A stretch of DNA of 44,641 bases. It comes from Bacteroidia bacterium (GTDB taxonomy: Bacteria; Bacteroidota; Bacteroidia; UKL13-3). The stretch covers positions 1 through 44,641 of the forward strand of contig JAIOYZ010000029.1 of assembly GCA_021740845.1 (NCBI GenBank), given 5' to 3'. Below the pieces are notes generated by a model, which searched no databases, was not told the origin of the DNA, and worked only from the letters and a program-made list of their open reading frames with translations. How positions within the stretch are numbered: the first letter of the stretch is position 1; the number at the start of each line of letters is the position of its first letter. Made by a program: the position numbers and the translations under genes. This document shows positions 31,003 through 41,600 of this stretch, piece by piece.

Positions 31003-33084
31003 ATGAGTAACTATAAAATATTAGCAAATATTCTAGACCAAATTAGAAAAGAAGCTCCGACAAGTTTACCCTTTTATCATCATTCTGAGATTGAAAGAGT
31101 AAACCAAGCTAGAGCCAGGGCATATATTCACTTGTATCTGAAAGCATCTATAGGAATTCTTGACTTTGAGGAAAGAGAAGAATTTATAACTGATGGCACC
31201 CACGATGGAGGAATCGACGGGTATTACATTGATGGAGTATCAAAAGCCATTCTATTTATTCAATCAAAATTTAGAACAACTGAGAATAATTTTGAAAATA
31301 AGGAGATTTCGTTAGAGGAAATTCTTAAAATGGATATTGATAGAATTTTACAAGGTGAAACAACTCATGAAAATGGAGTCCCTTACAATGGAAAAATACA
31401 GGGAATGCAAAGAAAACTCAAAGAATTACCTGACATAGCGAGATATAGATACGAAGTAATTATTTTAGCAAATCTAAGAAGTATAACAGATAGCAAATTA
31501 AGACTTTTGACTTCAGGAATACCTGCAAAAGTTTACGATCACAGAAAAACTTTTTCTGATTTAGTCTTCCCTATCGTTACGGGTTCATTTTATAATTATA
31601 GTGATTTATGTATTAATGTTAATTTAAGTAATAAGTCTTCGGGTGCGCACATTAATTACTCTGTTGAAACATCACAAGGGAATTGTGATATAACAGTACT
31701 TTTTATTCCCCTCAAAGAGATTGGCGAAATTATGCACAAGTACAAAAACTCAATACTTAAATACAATCCTCGAAGTTATTTAACATTAAAGGAAGGAAGT
31801 ATTAATAGCGAAATAAGAAGAACGGTTTTAAAAAACACTACAAATGAATTTGCACTTTTTAATAATGGTATCACCATCCTCTCTGATGAAACTTTTTTTA
31901 ATCAACGAATTGGACAAAAAGATAAAGCTCAATTAAGTATTAAAAATCCTCAAATAATTAATGGCGGTCAGACAGCCTATACGCTTAGTTTGCTTTATGA
32001 AGACTCTTTGAATGACGAAACTGGAATTGCTGAAAAACTCGAAAAAAAAGAAGTACTAGTTAAAATAATCACATTCAGTCTTGACAAAACTTCCTCATTA
32101 ATTAAAAAACTCGAATTGATAGAAGAAGTTTCTGAAGCTACAAACAAACAAAATCAAGTTAATAGTGCGGATAGAAATTCTAACAATCCTCTTCTAATAT
32201 CTTCCCAAAGTGCACTTTTTAATGACTTCGGCTTATTACTTGAAAGGAAAAGAGGTGAGTTTTATGATGGACTTAGGTATGGCTATATTGACAAGTCACA
32301 TATTATAGATAGAGGTATCTTCATGAGAATATCATTCTCATCCCTTGGATTCCCAGTACCTCCCAAAAAGGAAAAGCAACTGTTAACAGAAGAAAAGATT
32401 AATACGGTATTGAATGACAGTACAAATTTTAAAAAGTATTTCTTTGGTTGCTTATTATATTCTGAGTTGCAGAATTTATCAAATAAAAACAAATTTCCTG
32501 AATCTTTTTCTTCTGCAATTTTTGCAATTATTTCAGTTTGTTCAGCAAAGTATTTTAACGAATCTCTTGAAGGAGAAAATATTAAAATTACTGCCAAAAA
32601 AGCTATTGAAGAAATATCAAATGAGTGGAGTAAGTTTGAAGATTCTATTGTAGAGCAATTACATAATCATTTATATTTTAATTATAATTACAACTACTCA
32701 AAAAAGACTTATAGACTAAACAGTAAGTTTTCAAATTATTACAGGTCAAATAATCTTGCAGTAGACTTGAATAATTTTTTCTTTGAAGGAAACAATTCAC
32801 TTATTGAGGAAAAAGGAACAAGAAAAGGGCTTGATACCATAGAGAAATTTCTAGGAAAATATTTGACTTTAGATTTGATAGCGAAATTAAAACCATTGAT
32901 AAATCAAGCTAATTGGTTTGACGAGACTTCGATTAATGAAACTGCTGACCTACTTCAACTTGACCCAAGGGCAGTAATAACAGGTATAAAATTAATTACA
33001 TCTAAAGATTATGGTTATTATTTGACAGGGGAAAATGAAGCACTGGCAACAGGCGCTTGGCAAAAAAGCGGGTTCAGTGGTTAA
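31003..33084 (+). CDS. AIPR-family (abortive infection phage resistance) protein with nuclease-like N terminus
   Basis: The protein has ~693 residues from ATG 31003 (the in-frame ATG at 30910 lies in repeat DNA). N-terminal TDGTHDGGIDGYYIDG (D64-G73) followed by ILFIQSKF (Q87-x-K89) looks like a PD-(D/E)xK nuclease core of the GGxDG...QxK type. The AIPR domain occupies the middle: FALFNNGITILSD (~282-294), NPQIINGGQTAYTL (~313-326), LVKIITF, and SEATNKQNQVNSADRNSNNP. AIPR proteins are linked to abortive infection. The last ~12 residues (from TGAWQKSG) are encoded inside the 112-bp palindromic element, so the natural C terminus was probably replaced by the cassette end. Confidence 0.85.
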   Translation: MSNYKILANILDQIRKEAPTSLPFYHHSEIERVNQARARAYIHLYLKASIGILDFEEREEFITDGTHDGGIDGYYIDGVSKAILFIQSKFRTTENNFENKEISLEEILKMDIDRILQGETTHENGVPYNGKIQGMQRKLKELPDIARYRYEVIILANLRSITDSKLRLLTSGIPAKVYDHRKTFSDLVFPIVTGSFYNYSDLCINVNLSNKSSGAHINYSVETSQGNCDITVLFIPLKEIGEIMHKYKNSILKYNPRSYLTLKEGSINSEIRRTVLKNTTNEFALFNNGITILSDETFFNQRIGQKDKAQLSIKNPQIINGGQTAYTLSLLYEDSLNDETGIAEKLEKKEVLVKIITFSLDKTSSLIKKLELIEEVSEATNKQNQVNSADRNSNNPLLISSQSALFNDFGLLLERKRGEFYDGLRYGYIDKSHIIDRGIFMRISFSSLGFPVPPKKEKQLLTEEKINTVLNDSTNFKKYFFGCLLYSELQNLSNKNKFPESFSSAIFAIISVCSAKYFNESLEGENIKITAKKAIEEISNEWSKFEDSIVEQLHNHLYFNYNYNYSKKTYRLNSKFSNYYRSNNLAVDLNNFFFEGNNSLIEEKGTRKGLDTIEKFLGKYLTLDLIAKLKPLINQANWFDETSINETADLLQLDPRAVITGIKLITSKDYGYYLTGENEALATGAWQKSGFSG

Positions 33085-33163
33085 ATGAAGCTTTGTGGTT
33101 CGTTTCAAGTTTAGTGCTAGCAGCCAGTTTTGTGCTTCTAAATCCGCCACTGCACCAAGCGCC
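33052..33163 (+). repeat. 112-bp foldable cassette-end element (attC-like), copy 2
   Basis: The arms GGCGCTTGG (33052-33060) and CCAAGCGCC (33155-33163) pair perfectly. The inner stem GCGG (33068-33071) / CCGC (33144-33147) replaces the GTGGC/GCCAC of copy 1, with co-variation. The interior shares gttcagtg and aagtttagt with copy 1. The left arm overlaps the 3' end of the AIPR gene. Confidence 0.7.
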
Positions 33164-33203
33164 AAAAGTTAACACAACAAAAAACCCAAACATTTTTCCT
33201 ATC

Positions 33204-33325
33204 ATTTTTCGGTTCAAACCAAATAGTTTTTTAAAGCCAAATGAAAATTATAAATTGTTTGCGGATATAAAAGGTACTACTTGAAGGAAGGTTTTTGGGG
33301 TAGCTTGGGGAAGGTTTTTATCTTT
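33204..33325 (+). repeat. Cassette-boundary repeat, copy D
   Basis: This direct repeat has core cGGTTCAAACCaaatag (33211-33220), as in copy B. It is slightly more diverged in its second half (aaaggtactacttgaagg). The next gene begins 40 bp after its end. Confidence 0.85.
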
Positions 33326-33364
33326 TATAAATTAGTTATTATCCACCTTAAAACTACCTAGAAA

Positions 33365-34444
33365 ATGACAGTATCAATTAAGGCTTTCGGACTTCTTCTG
33401 CTACTATTAATTGTACAAATTGCAAGCGGGCAGGTTGACAATTATTCGAAAAACAGCAAATTGTTTGATGAGGAGCAAAAGCGGTTTGAGAATGAATTGA
33501 AACAGAATATAGACAGTGCTGAAGTGTATTGGAAACACGGGAATGTAACTGCAAGTTTCACCTTTAATGCACATAAGGACGCTTGGAAATACTATGAAAA
33601 GGCACTTTCCATTGATTCATCCAAAGTCATTTATTTTGTTGACTATGGAAAATATCTAAATGAATTGGGATATATTTTTGATGCAAAAATTCTATACGAA
33701 AGAGGATTGAAAATTTTTCCTACAAACGAAGAGCTCAAAATTGGCTCGGAAAATGTAAACAATAAAATTTCAAAAGCTGAGGAGAATATTAGGTTAAATA
33801 GCTTCGGGAAAGCCCCAACAAATGGACATCCTAAAGCGACCAATTATGCAAAAGTTACAGACTTTAAAAAATTGGCCAAGCAAACAAAAGATGAAAAATC
33901 TCCCTTCTTTTACGAGGACCTTCTTGCTAAATTTAATGGAGACAAGGAACTGACCGACGAGCAGGTTTATATGTTGTTATTAGGTTTTGCTCAACAAGAC
34001 AATAATAAACCTTACACTCAAGTGGCAGACCAAGTTTTTAATCTTAACAGTCAAGAAAAATTTGATGAGGCCATAAGCAAGGCAAATGAACTATTAAAGT
34101 CTAATCCATTTTTACCATCATTGTACAAAGAGATAATTTTTGCGTATAGAAAAAAAGGAAATGAAACTCTTGCAGACTATTACCAAAAGAAATTGCAAAG
34201 TATTTTAAATGCTATGCTTTATACAGGTGATGGAACTTGCAAAAAACCTTATGTTGCATTTTGGGTTCGTGAAGAATACACCTTGCTTAAATATCTTGAC
34301 TTCAAAAAAACAGGTGGAGTAAATACTGGCACTTGTGCCGGGCAAATGGCTGATAAAATTGAAGTTACAAACTTAATTACAAAAGATAGATCTGAAATCT
34401 GCTTTAACATTGAGTTAATTTTTAATAAGACAATGGGGCAATGA
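33365..34444 (+). CDS. Secreted TPR/DUF4919-like protein
   Basis: The 359-residue protein has a signal peptide (AFGLLLLLLIVQIASGQ). Residues ~55-120 carry TPR-like helices (DAWKYYEKALSIDSSKVIYFVDYGKYLNELGYIFDAKILYERGLKIFP). The second half has the pattern of DUF4919: FFYEDLLAKFNGDKELTDEQVYMLLLGFAQQDNNKPY, then NELLKSNPFLPSLYKEIIFAYRKKG, GDGTCKKPYVAFWVREEYTLLK. The function of this domain is not known to me. It is the last gene of the cassette array. No terminator with clear structure follows. The 240 bp to 34684 hold a GGTTTGAACC motif at 34659-34668. Confidence 0.7.
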   Translation: MTVSIKAFGLLLLLLIVQIASGQVDNYSKNSKLFDEEQKRFENELKQNIDSAEVYWKHGNVTASFTFNAHKDAWKYYEKALSIDSSKVIYFVDYGKYLNELGYIFDAKILYERGLKIFPTNEELKIGSENVNNKISKAEENIRLNSFGKAPTNGHPKATNYAKVTDFKKLAKQTKDEKSPFFYEDLLAKFNGDKELTDEQVYMLLLGFAQQDNNKPYTQVADQVFNLNSQEKFDEAISKANELLKSNPFLPSLYKEIIFAYRKKGNETLADYYQKKLQSILNAMLYTGDGTCKKPYVAFWVREEYTLLKYLDFKKTGGVNTGTCAGQMADKIEVTNLITKDRSEICFNIELIFNKTMGQ

Positions 34445-34684
34445 TTTTAAAATCAGATATAAAGAAAAATATAAAAACGACATATAAAAACACCTATCCC
34501 AATGACGGTTTTTTCCTCTCCAAAGTTACCATAAATGCAGGATGGTTAATCAAACCTCCGTTTTTCAAATCAAGTTTCGTGCTAAAAGTCCATTCATTAT
34601 TTTAGCCGCAAAACCATAAACTCCAACCAAAACACAAACATATTTTCTATTCTTTTTCGGTTTGAACCAAAAGGGAGTGACGTT

Positions 34685-34993
34685 TTATTCTTCTTCTCCA
34701 TCTAGCCATCCGAGAGAGCCGCCATCCAAAGTAAAAACCTTATTAGTACAGTTTTCTTGAAGATATGCTGCTGCTTTTCTAGCTCGGCCACCACCCCTGC
34801 CACATGCAGTAATAAGAATGGCATTTGGTTCAGGCAAAAACGCTCCATTTTCTATTGAAGGAAGAGAAATATTTATAGCAAAAGGAATATGTTTTAGCAA
34901 ATACTCTTCCTCACTTCTCACATCCAAAACTTGGATACTTTTAGTATCAGCCATCAATTGCTTTAACTCCTCCTTACTTATTGATTGTATCAT
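34685..34993 (-). CDS. Single-domain rhodanese-like sulfurtransferase
   Basis: The 102-residue rhodanese domain reads SIQVLDVRSEEEYLLKHIPFAINISL, then the active-site loop ITACGRGGGRA with Cys64, then TLDGGSLGW at the end. The active loop C-G-R-G-G-G-R is compatible with persulfide transfer. Such stand-alone domains carry sulfur between donors and acceptors; the partner here is unknown. It lies 30 bp downstream of the MazG-like gene on the same strand. Confidence 0.9.
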   Translation of the reverse strand: MIQSISKEELKQLMADTKSIQVLDVRSEEEYLLKHIPFAINISLPSIENGAFLPEPNAILITACGRGGGRARKAAAYLQENCTNKVFTLDGGSLGWLDGEEE

Positions 34994-35023
34994 AAAAACG
35001 ATTAAAAAAATGCCAATTATTAC

Positions 35024-35341
35024 TTATCCCTCCGAATTTGAAATATGGTTAACTACACCATTAGATTTGGGGGTTCCCCATTTTCTAGCATAATTAATTT
35101 TCATTTTTTGTGCTATGGCATTTTCAATATCCTCATAGGATAATCCAGCAGATGCAGCAGCTCCAAAAAGGAGAATAAAGCAATCGGCGAATTCTAAATT
35201 TTTCTCAGAATTATCCTGAAGCAAATCACTTTTCAACTCCAATAATTCTTCTTCCAAATGGGCAATTTTAGAAAGCGCTGTGGCCTGCTTAAAGGTTATA
35301 TTTTGCCATTCAGTAATTTCAGTAAACTGCTCTTTATTCAT
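35024..35341 (-). CDS. MazG-like nucleotide pyrophosphohydrolase
   Basis: The 105-residue protein has ITEWQNITFKQATALSKIAHLEEELLELKSDL and NLEFADCFILLFGAAASAGLSYEDIENAIAQKMKINYARKWG. The EEEL...E50-x2-D53 metal-binding acidic set is characteristic of the all-alpha NTP pyrophosphohydrolase (MazG/DUF550) family, which hydrolyses (d)NTPs to monophosphates. The C-terminal KWGTPKSNGVVNHI is also typical. It probably forms an operon with the rhodanese gene. Confidence 0.85.
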   Translation of the reverse strand: MNKEQFTEITEWQNITFKQATALSKIAHLEEELLELKSDLLQDNSEKNLEFADCFILLFGAAASAGLSYEDIENAIAQKMKINYARKWGTPKSNGVVNHISNSEG

Positions 35342-35557
35342 AAAAGTAAAGTTAACAAATTTGTGTTCGTATTAACAAAATTAGCGCGATAAAAAATATA
35401 CTTTTATAAGTTTAAAGTTTTATTTAGCATTAAATTCTAGATTGTTACGATACAGCAACTAATGAATTTCAAAATATATAGTAAGACACCGCGGGTTTCA
35501 ATCCCTCAGTCTCAACATTGCAAAGTTATAGATATTTTGGCCGTTTCAATTATACCA
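35342..35557. other. Intergenic region, nothing recognised
   Basis: This 216-bp stretch contains gcgggtttcaatccctc (35491-35507), which looks superficially like a tRNA T-arm or CRISPR-repeat end but has no supporting cloverleaf or second copy. No gene was found. Confidence 0.5.
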
Positions 35558-35595
35558 AAAAAAAACCTGCAATATTTCTATTGCAGGGTTTTTAT
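35558..35595 (-). terminator. Rho-independent terminator of the giant T9SS gene
   Basis: The stem CCTGCAAT (35566-35573) / ATTGCAGG (35580-35587) is extended by A5/T5 flanks. On the minus strand it is followed by a run of nine T. It lies 35 bp after the stop of the 7.7-kb minus-strand gene. Confidence 0.85.
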
Positions 35596-35621
35596 ATTAT
35601 AACTTACTTAAACTTTATGTA

Positions 35622-38600
35622 TTATTTGGCTAATACTACAAAATTCTTTCTCGCATAAGAATCGTCGTCTCCTTTAAGTACCAAACTGTAGGTTCCAGCC
35701 GAAAGGTTCATTACATTTAAGTCGATTTCCTTTTTGCCATTTAGCACAAAGTTGTTGATATAAACTTCTCTTCCCAACATGTCGATAATTAATATGTTTA
35801 CTGAATTGCTGCTTAAATCTTTAAATCCTAATGTAAATGCACCATTGTTTGGATTTGGATACAAGCTAATTTCATCAAAAATGTCTTTTGGTGATTTGTT
35901 GATACCTGTTGTAGATATTGATCCAATTGTTTTATCTATGGTACCACCATCATGGTTTCCTCTACCCTTTTCAGGAGTGTAAATCATAGGTGAGCATGGC
36001 AATGCAGATACAGTTATGGTCATTGAACTTGAACTGCTACAACCCAAATTACTTGTTCCTGTTAAGGTTACGGTGTATGTTCCAGCTGCTGCGTAGGTTT
36101 TACCATATATAAATGTATTTACATTATTAGTAGTGCCATCACCAAAATTCCAGCTATAGGTTGGTACCCATCCTGCTCCATTTAATTGGGTGCGGTTAAA
36201 GAAATCATACCTATTTCCTGTGATACATTGTGTAGCATTATCAGATGAGAAGCTTACTTCTGGCACTGGGTTACCTGTTGCTGTTACCACAACATTGGCA
36301 GTAGCTGTTGAAGTTTGTCCGCATTGTCCGTACGCTGTTAAAGTTACTACAAAGGTTCCTGTTGCTGAATAAGCATGGAATATACCTGTTGTGGTTGATG
36401 GCACAGATACTGTTCCATCTCCATAATTCCAAACATAACTAGTGGCTCCTGTTGAGGTGCTAGTAAATTGAACGCCTGTATTACATGATCCGCTTACCAC
36501 CATTAATGAAGTAAACGAAGCTGTTAAGGCGCCACTTCCTGGATTAGCAACTACTGCTGCATTGGTCGAAGTTCCAACACAACCATTAGGTAATGTAGCT
36601 GTTAAAGTTACTGTTTTGCTTCCAGCAGTTAAGAAAGTGTAGCTAGGTGAAGTGGCCGTTGAGGTGCTTTCTCCTGAGTTAAAGTTCCATGAATATGTTG
36701 GTGTACCATATGTTGAAGTGCTTGTATTTGTAAATGCTACTGTTGGTCCGCATGAACTTGAGCTTGAAGTGAAAGCAGCTGTTACACTGCCTACATTGAA
36801 TACTTCGGTAGCGATATCAAAACACAAGCCAGTTGATGCTTTCAAACTAATGGAATGTGCACCTACTGCTAATCCTGTTACATCGTAAGGGAAAGTAGTT
36901 TTAACTACATAAGCGCCACCATCTACACTTACCTCGTATACAGTTCCAACACTTCCTGTATTGTTGATTGTTCTTGTTCCATTACATGAATTTGATGCAG
37001 TAACTATTAGGTTCGCATCAATTAGTGTACTTGCTTGTAATACACTATGTGAATTCAAGGTTGCTGTTGCAGTACATAAACTTGAAGAAGCTGTTAAGAT
37101 TACATTCTCTGTGCCTGCGGCACTATAAGTACGAGTTACTACTGCGCCAGTTGTTGCTCCTGTTCCATTTAAGTTACTAAAACTCCAGCTATAAGTTACT
37201 CCTCCTGTTGAGGCTGCTGTATAAGTATATATATTGCCACAAGTATTTAAAGTTGGTGTAATCGTTACTGCCGTTGGGGCTGATCCCACAACTACAGTTT
37301 GTGGTGCCGATGCGGTAGTGCCATTGATAGTTAAAACTACAGTATAGCTTCCGGCTGCTGCATAAGTATGTGTTGGGCTTACAGTGGTTGCTGCTGGAGA
37401 ACCATCACCAAAGTTCCATGAATAAGTTGAAGCTGATGTGGATGCAGATCCATCAAATGGTACAACTAAAACACCACATGATGGTTGGGTATAGCTGAAG
37501 GATGATGTTGCACTTGCTGATACTGTGACAACTTTGGTTGCAGTACTTGTACAACCTGTACTCGAAACCGCAGTTAATGTTACATTATAAGTACCTGATG
37601 AAGCATATGTTTTACCATATACAAAGGTATTTACACCGTTTGTCGTACCATCCCCAAAATCCCATGAGTATGAGGTTACCCAACCAAAGCCATTGTGAGT
37701 GGTAGTATTGAAGAAATCAAACTTATTGGTTGCCAATGGTTGCGTACTGGTTGGAGTAATATTAAATCCTGCTACTGCCACACATGGTGTAGTAGTAATT
37801 GTGAAGGTTGTTGTTGCGGTATCTTTACATGTCCAACCAATGTCTGCTGCTACCAATCTAACAGAATGCGATCCATTAGTTAAGCCGGTTAAATCATAAG
37901 GATAAGTTAATTGGGTAACAAATGCTGCACCATCAATACTTATAGCAAATAAACTTGCATTGGTACTTGAATTGGTAATGGCAATTGAAGTTGGACTAGG
38001 AACAGAAGCTGGGCCATTGCCTACACTTGCAATTGGTCTGGTTGTACCAACTACTGAGGTGAATGCCAATTGAGTTGCTGATACTGGACAACGTCCGTCT
38101 GCACTTACTATCAAATCTAAAGTTGCAGAACCTGCTGCAGAATAAATTCTGGTGGCAGATGAAGTTGTTGAGATTGTTCCAGTGCTCGCGGCTCCGTCAA
38201 AGGTCCATGCATAACTTAAGTTAAAACCAGTTGAGATATTGCTAAAGGTATATGAATTACCACATAAGCCTGGTCCACCATTTACAATTGCTCCAACCAC
38301 AGGGTTAGATACAACATAAATAGTTGTTGGTGTTGAAGCAATAGCTCCATTAATAGTTAATGTTACTATATATGCACCATCTGCGGCATAGGTATGGGAT
38401 GGGTTTGCTGTTAAATCAGCTGGTGATCCATCTCCAAAATTCCAAGAGTATGAAGTAGCTCCAGATGAAGTACTTGTAAATCCTACTACTTTACTACCAC
38501 AAGTATTTGGTGTGGTGGTGAAAGTTGCTGCTGCTGGTGCAGTTACCGTTACAATTTGAGTTGCAGTAGAAGTACAACCTCCTGGACTCTTAGTTGCTAC

Positions 38601-41600
38601 CAAAGTAACTGTATAAGTTCCAGCTGCTGCATAAGATTTACCATAAATATGGGTATTGGTTGAAGTTGTTCCATCTCCAAAATCCCATGAATTGGCTGAA
38701 ATCCAACCAAAGCCACTCACTGTGGTAGTATTAAAGAAATCAAATCTGTTTGTAGCTAGTGTTTGAGTTGTCGATGGAGTAGTGTTTATTCCTGCAACTG
38801 CAGCACAAGGCGTGCTTGTAATGGTAAAAGTTGTAGTTGCTGTATCTTTACAAGTTCCAAGCAAATCACTTGCAACTAACCTTACTGTATGTGAACCATT
38901 GGTTAAGCTAATAATATCATAAGGGAAAACCGTTTTGGCCACAAAAGCTGCTCCATCTAAACTTACATAATATAAGGAACCATTGGTGCTGGTATTGTTA
39001 ACCGATTTTGATGTAGCACTTGGCGCTGAGGCTGCGGCAATGCTCAAACCAGCTACTGGTGAACCTCCACCAATTACCGAAGTGAATCCCAATTGAGTTG
39101 CGCTTACAGGACACCTGCCATCAGCGCTTACAATTAAATCTACTGTTGCAGCTCCAGCTACTGAATAAATTCTGCTAGCTGTTGATGTAGTTGAAGTTTC
39201 TCCTGTGCTTGCTGCTCCTCCAAATGTCCATGCATAACTTAAATTAAGTCCGGTTGAAACATTTGAGAAACTATAAGTATTACCACATGCACTTGTCCCT
39301 CCATTTACAATTGCTCCAACCACAGGGTTAGATACAACATAAATAGTGGTTGGTGCTGAAGCAATAGCTCCATTAATAGTTAATATTACAATATATGCAC
39401 CATCTGCTGCATAGGTATGGGATGGGTTCGCTGTTAAATCTGCTGGTGATCCATCTCCAAAATTCCAAGAGTAAGAAGTAGCTCCTGATGAAGTACTAGT
39501 AAAACCAACTACTTTACTTCCACAAGTATTTGGTGTGGTGGTAAAGCTAGCTGCTACTGGTGAACTAACTGTTAAATCAAGATAAGCTGTATCGGTACAA
39601 CCTGTTCCGGTATAATTAATCAAATGAACCCTGTAGGAACCTGCTGCAGTGTATACCTTAGGAATAAAAGTAGTACTTCCCGTTCCTGTACCATCACCCC
39701 AATCCCAAATAGATGAACCTATAAATGATGGATGATTGTTATCGCTTTTATTAGCAAAGGCATAAGAGTTACCAACCAAATTTTGTGTGGTAGGATCATT
39801 TAAGCCTATAATAGCATCCGGTCCGTTTTTAACATCTCTGTTTATGGTAGTAGTAACTGAACAACCTTGGTTGGTTATGGCTGTTAAACTAACATTGTAA
39901 CGTGTGTTTGGAAATGCTGGATCAAACCAATTGATATTGCGGTTTACCGGGTATTCATGCTTTACATTATCTGTAGTGGTTACCACCTCATTGCTTGAAC
40001 TATCGCCAAATGACCAAATATAATAAACAACTGTGCTACCCCCAGCAGGTAAGATTGTGGTATTACCAAATATCACATTGCTATGGCATAGCAACTGACC
40101 ACCATTACCGTTATTAGCTGGTACACCATAATTACCCTGGGTACCCACTACTGGTGTGGTAATGCTAGGCGTAGCGGATGGGTAAATGTTAATAGTTGTA
40201 TTGGTTACTGGTAAAAATGGCGTGCTTGTACAACCATGATTGTTAGTTACCACTAAATGATAAACAAACTGATCTGGATTATTAATACCTGTTACAACAG
40301 GAGCATAAATAGCATTGGTGGCATCTAAACCAGGTGCGTTTATACCATCTCTTTTCCATTGGTAAGTTAAACTGCTTGCACCTGTTCCAAAACTAGAAGC
40401 TGAACCATTAAAGGTAACAGTAGCACCAGAACATATATTATTATCATTATTAGCTCCACCTGAAGTTTCTGTTACGGTATAACTAGCTATTGGGTTAGAC
40501 CAAACAGTGAAACTTCCGTTTACATAGTTAATACTATAGTTAGATAATCCCGAGCCAATCGCTGCGCTTGGCTCTATTGTATAAGGAGAACCTGCATTTG
40601 TACCACCAATACCTGAGGCTCCACAAGTGATAGTAACCGAGCTTAAAGTATCGCTGTTAACCAAACCTGAACTTATAAATTCTGTGCCTTCAAAAGTGAA
40701 ATTGCTTCCTTCACATTTAGCTTGGTTAACTTCAGTAATTGTTAAAGCCTTCGGGCTAATCGTAACATCTCCAGAAGTTCTGCTTGAACTCTCGCAACCA
40801 GTAGCGGTTATTCTTGCTGCAGCATATAAAGTGGTTGTTGCAGTGACGTTTGTTAATCCTGTAGAAGAAGTTGCTCCTCCCATTGTTGTATACCAAACCG
40901 CAGTTTCACCAACGCCTACAGTAACTGTTGGTAAATGGGCAAAGCCATCATAAGTACCAGAATAATTGCTTCCTAAAGTTGGGGCAATTGGCGCCGGATT
41001 TGCGCTCACAGTTCCACTTGCGGCAACATTTATAGTGGTAGCTACAGTTGAAGCACATACAATATTACCTGAAGGGATGCCAGAGGCACTGCTAGTTAAT
41101 CTTACATAAATAGTAGTAGAGGCAACTGTTCCGTTCGAAGGAGCTAGAGAAACAGATGAACCATATCCAGTGCCCAAGGTAGAGGAAACTTCAAAATCAA
41201 TTGGCGCTGTAATAGTTAAGTTTGCAGTTAGAAAACTTCCGCTTACCGAAATACTATCAACAGCAGAAGGTGAACCACTGCAGGAAGTAAAAGCACTAGG
41301 AGCGCCAGTTACAGAAATAGTAGATTGAGGATTACCAACTGTTAATGCAAACGGCAACACAGAACTATTACAACCTGTAGTGCTATTTTTAACGGTTAAG
41401 TTAAAATTATATGTGTTAGATGCACTGGCAGGAATAGCAATACTTATTGGGCTTGAACCTAATGTTGCATTGTTAACCGCAGTAAATGAAGGCATGGAGG
41501 TTGGTGTGCCTGTTTCAATGCTGTATTTGTTGGGACTACCTGTGGTACCTGAATAGGGTAAACTAAATGATGTTGCACTTACCAATACACTGCTTACTGC

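Noticed and set aside
26513-34444. Classical integron with attC sites
   Set aside because: Size, foldability and gene orientation fit, but I could not find consistent RYYYAAC/GTTRRRY core sites or an IntI gene, so it is reported only as cassette-like.
35480-35515. gcgggtttcaatccctc resembling a tRNA T-arm or the end of a CRISPR repeat (GTTTCAATCCC)
   Set aside because: No cloverleaf, no acceptor or anticodon arm can be drawn around it, and there is no second copy for an array.
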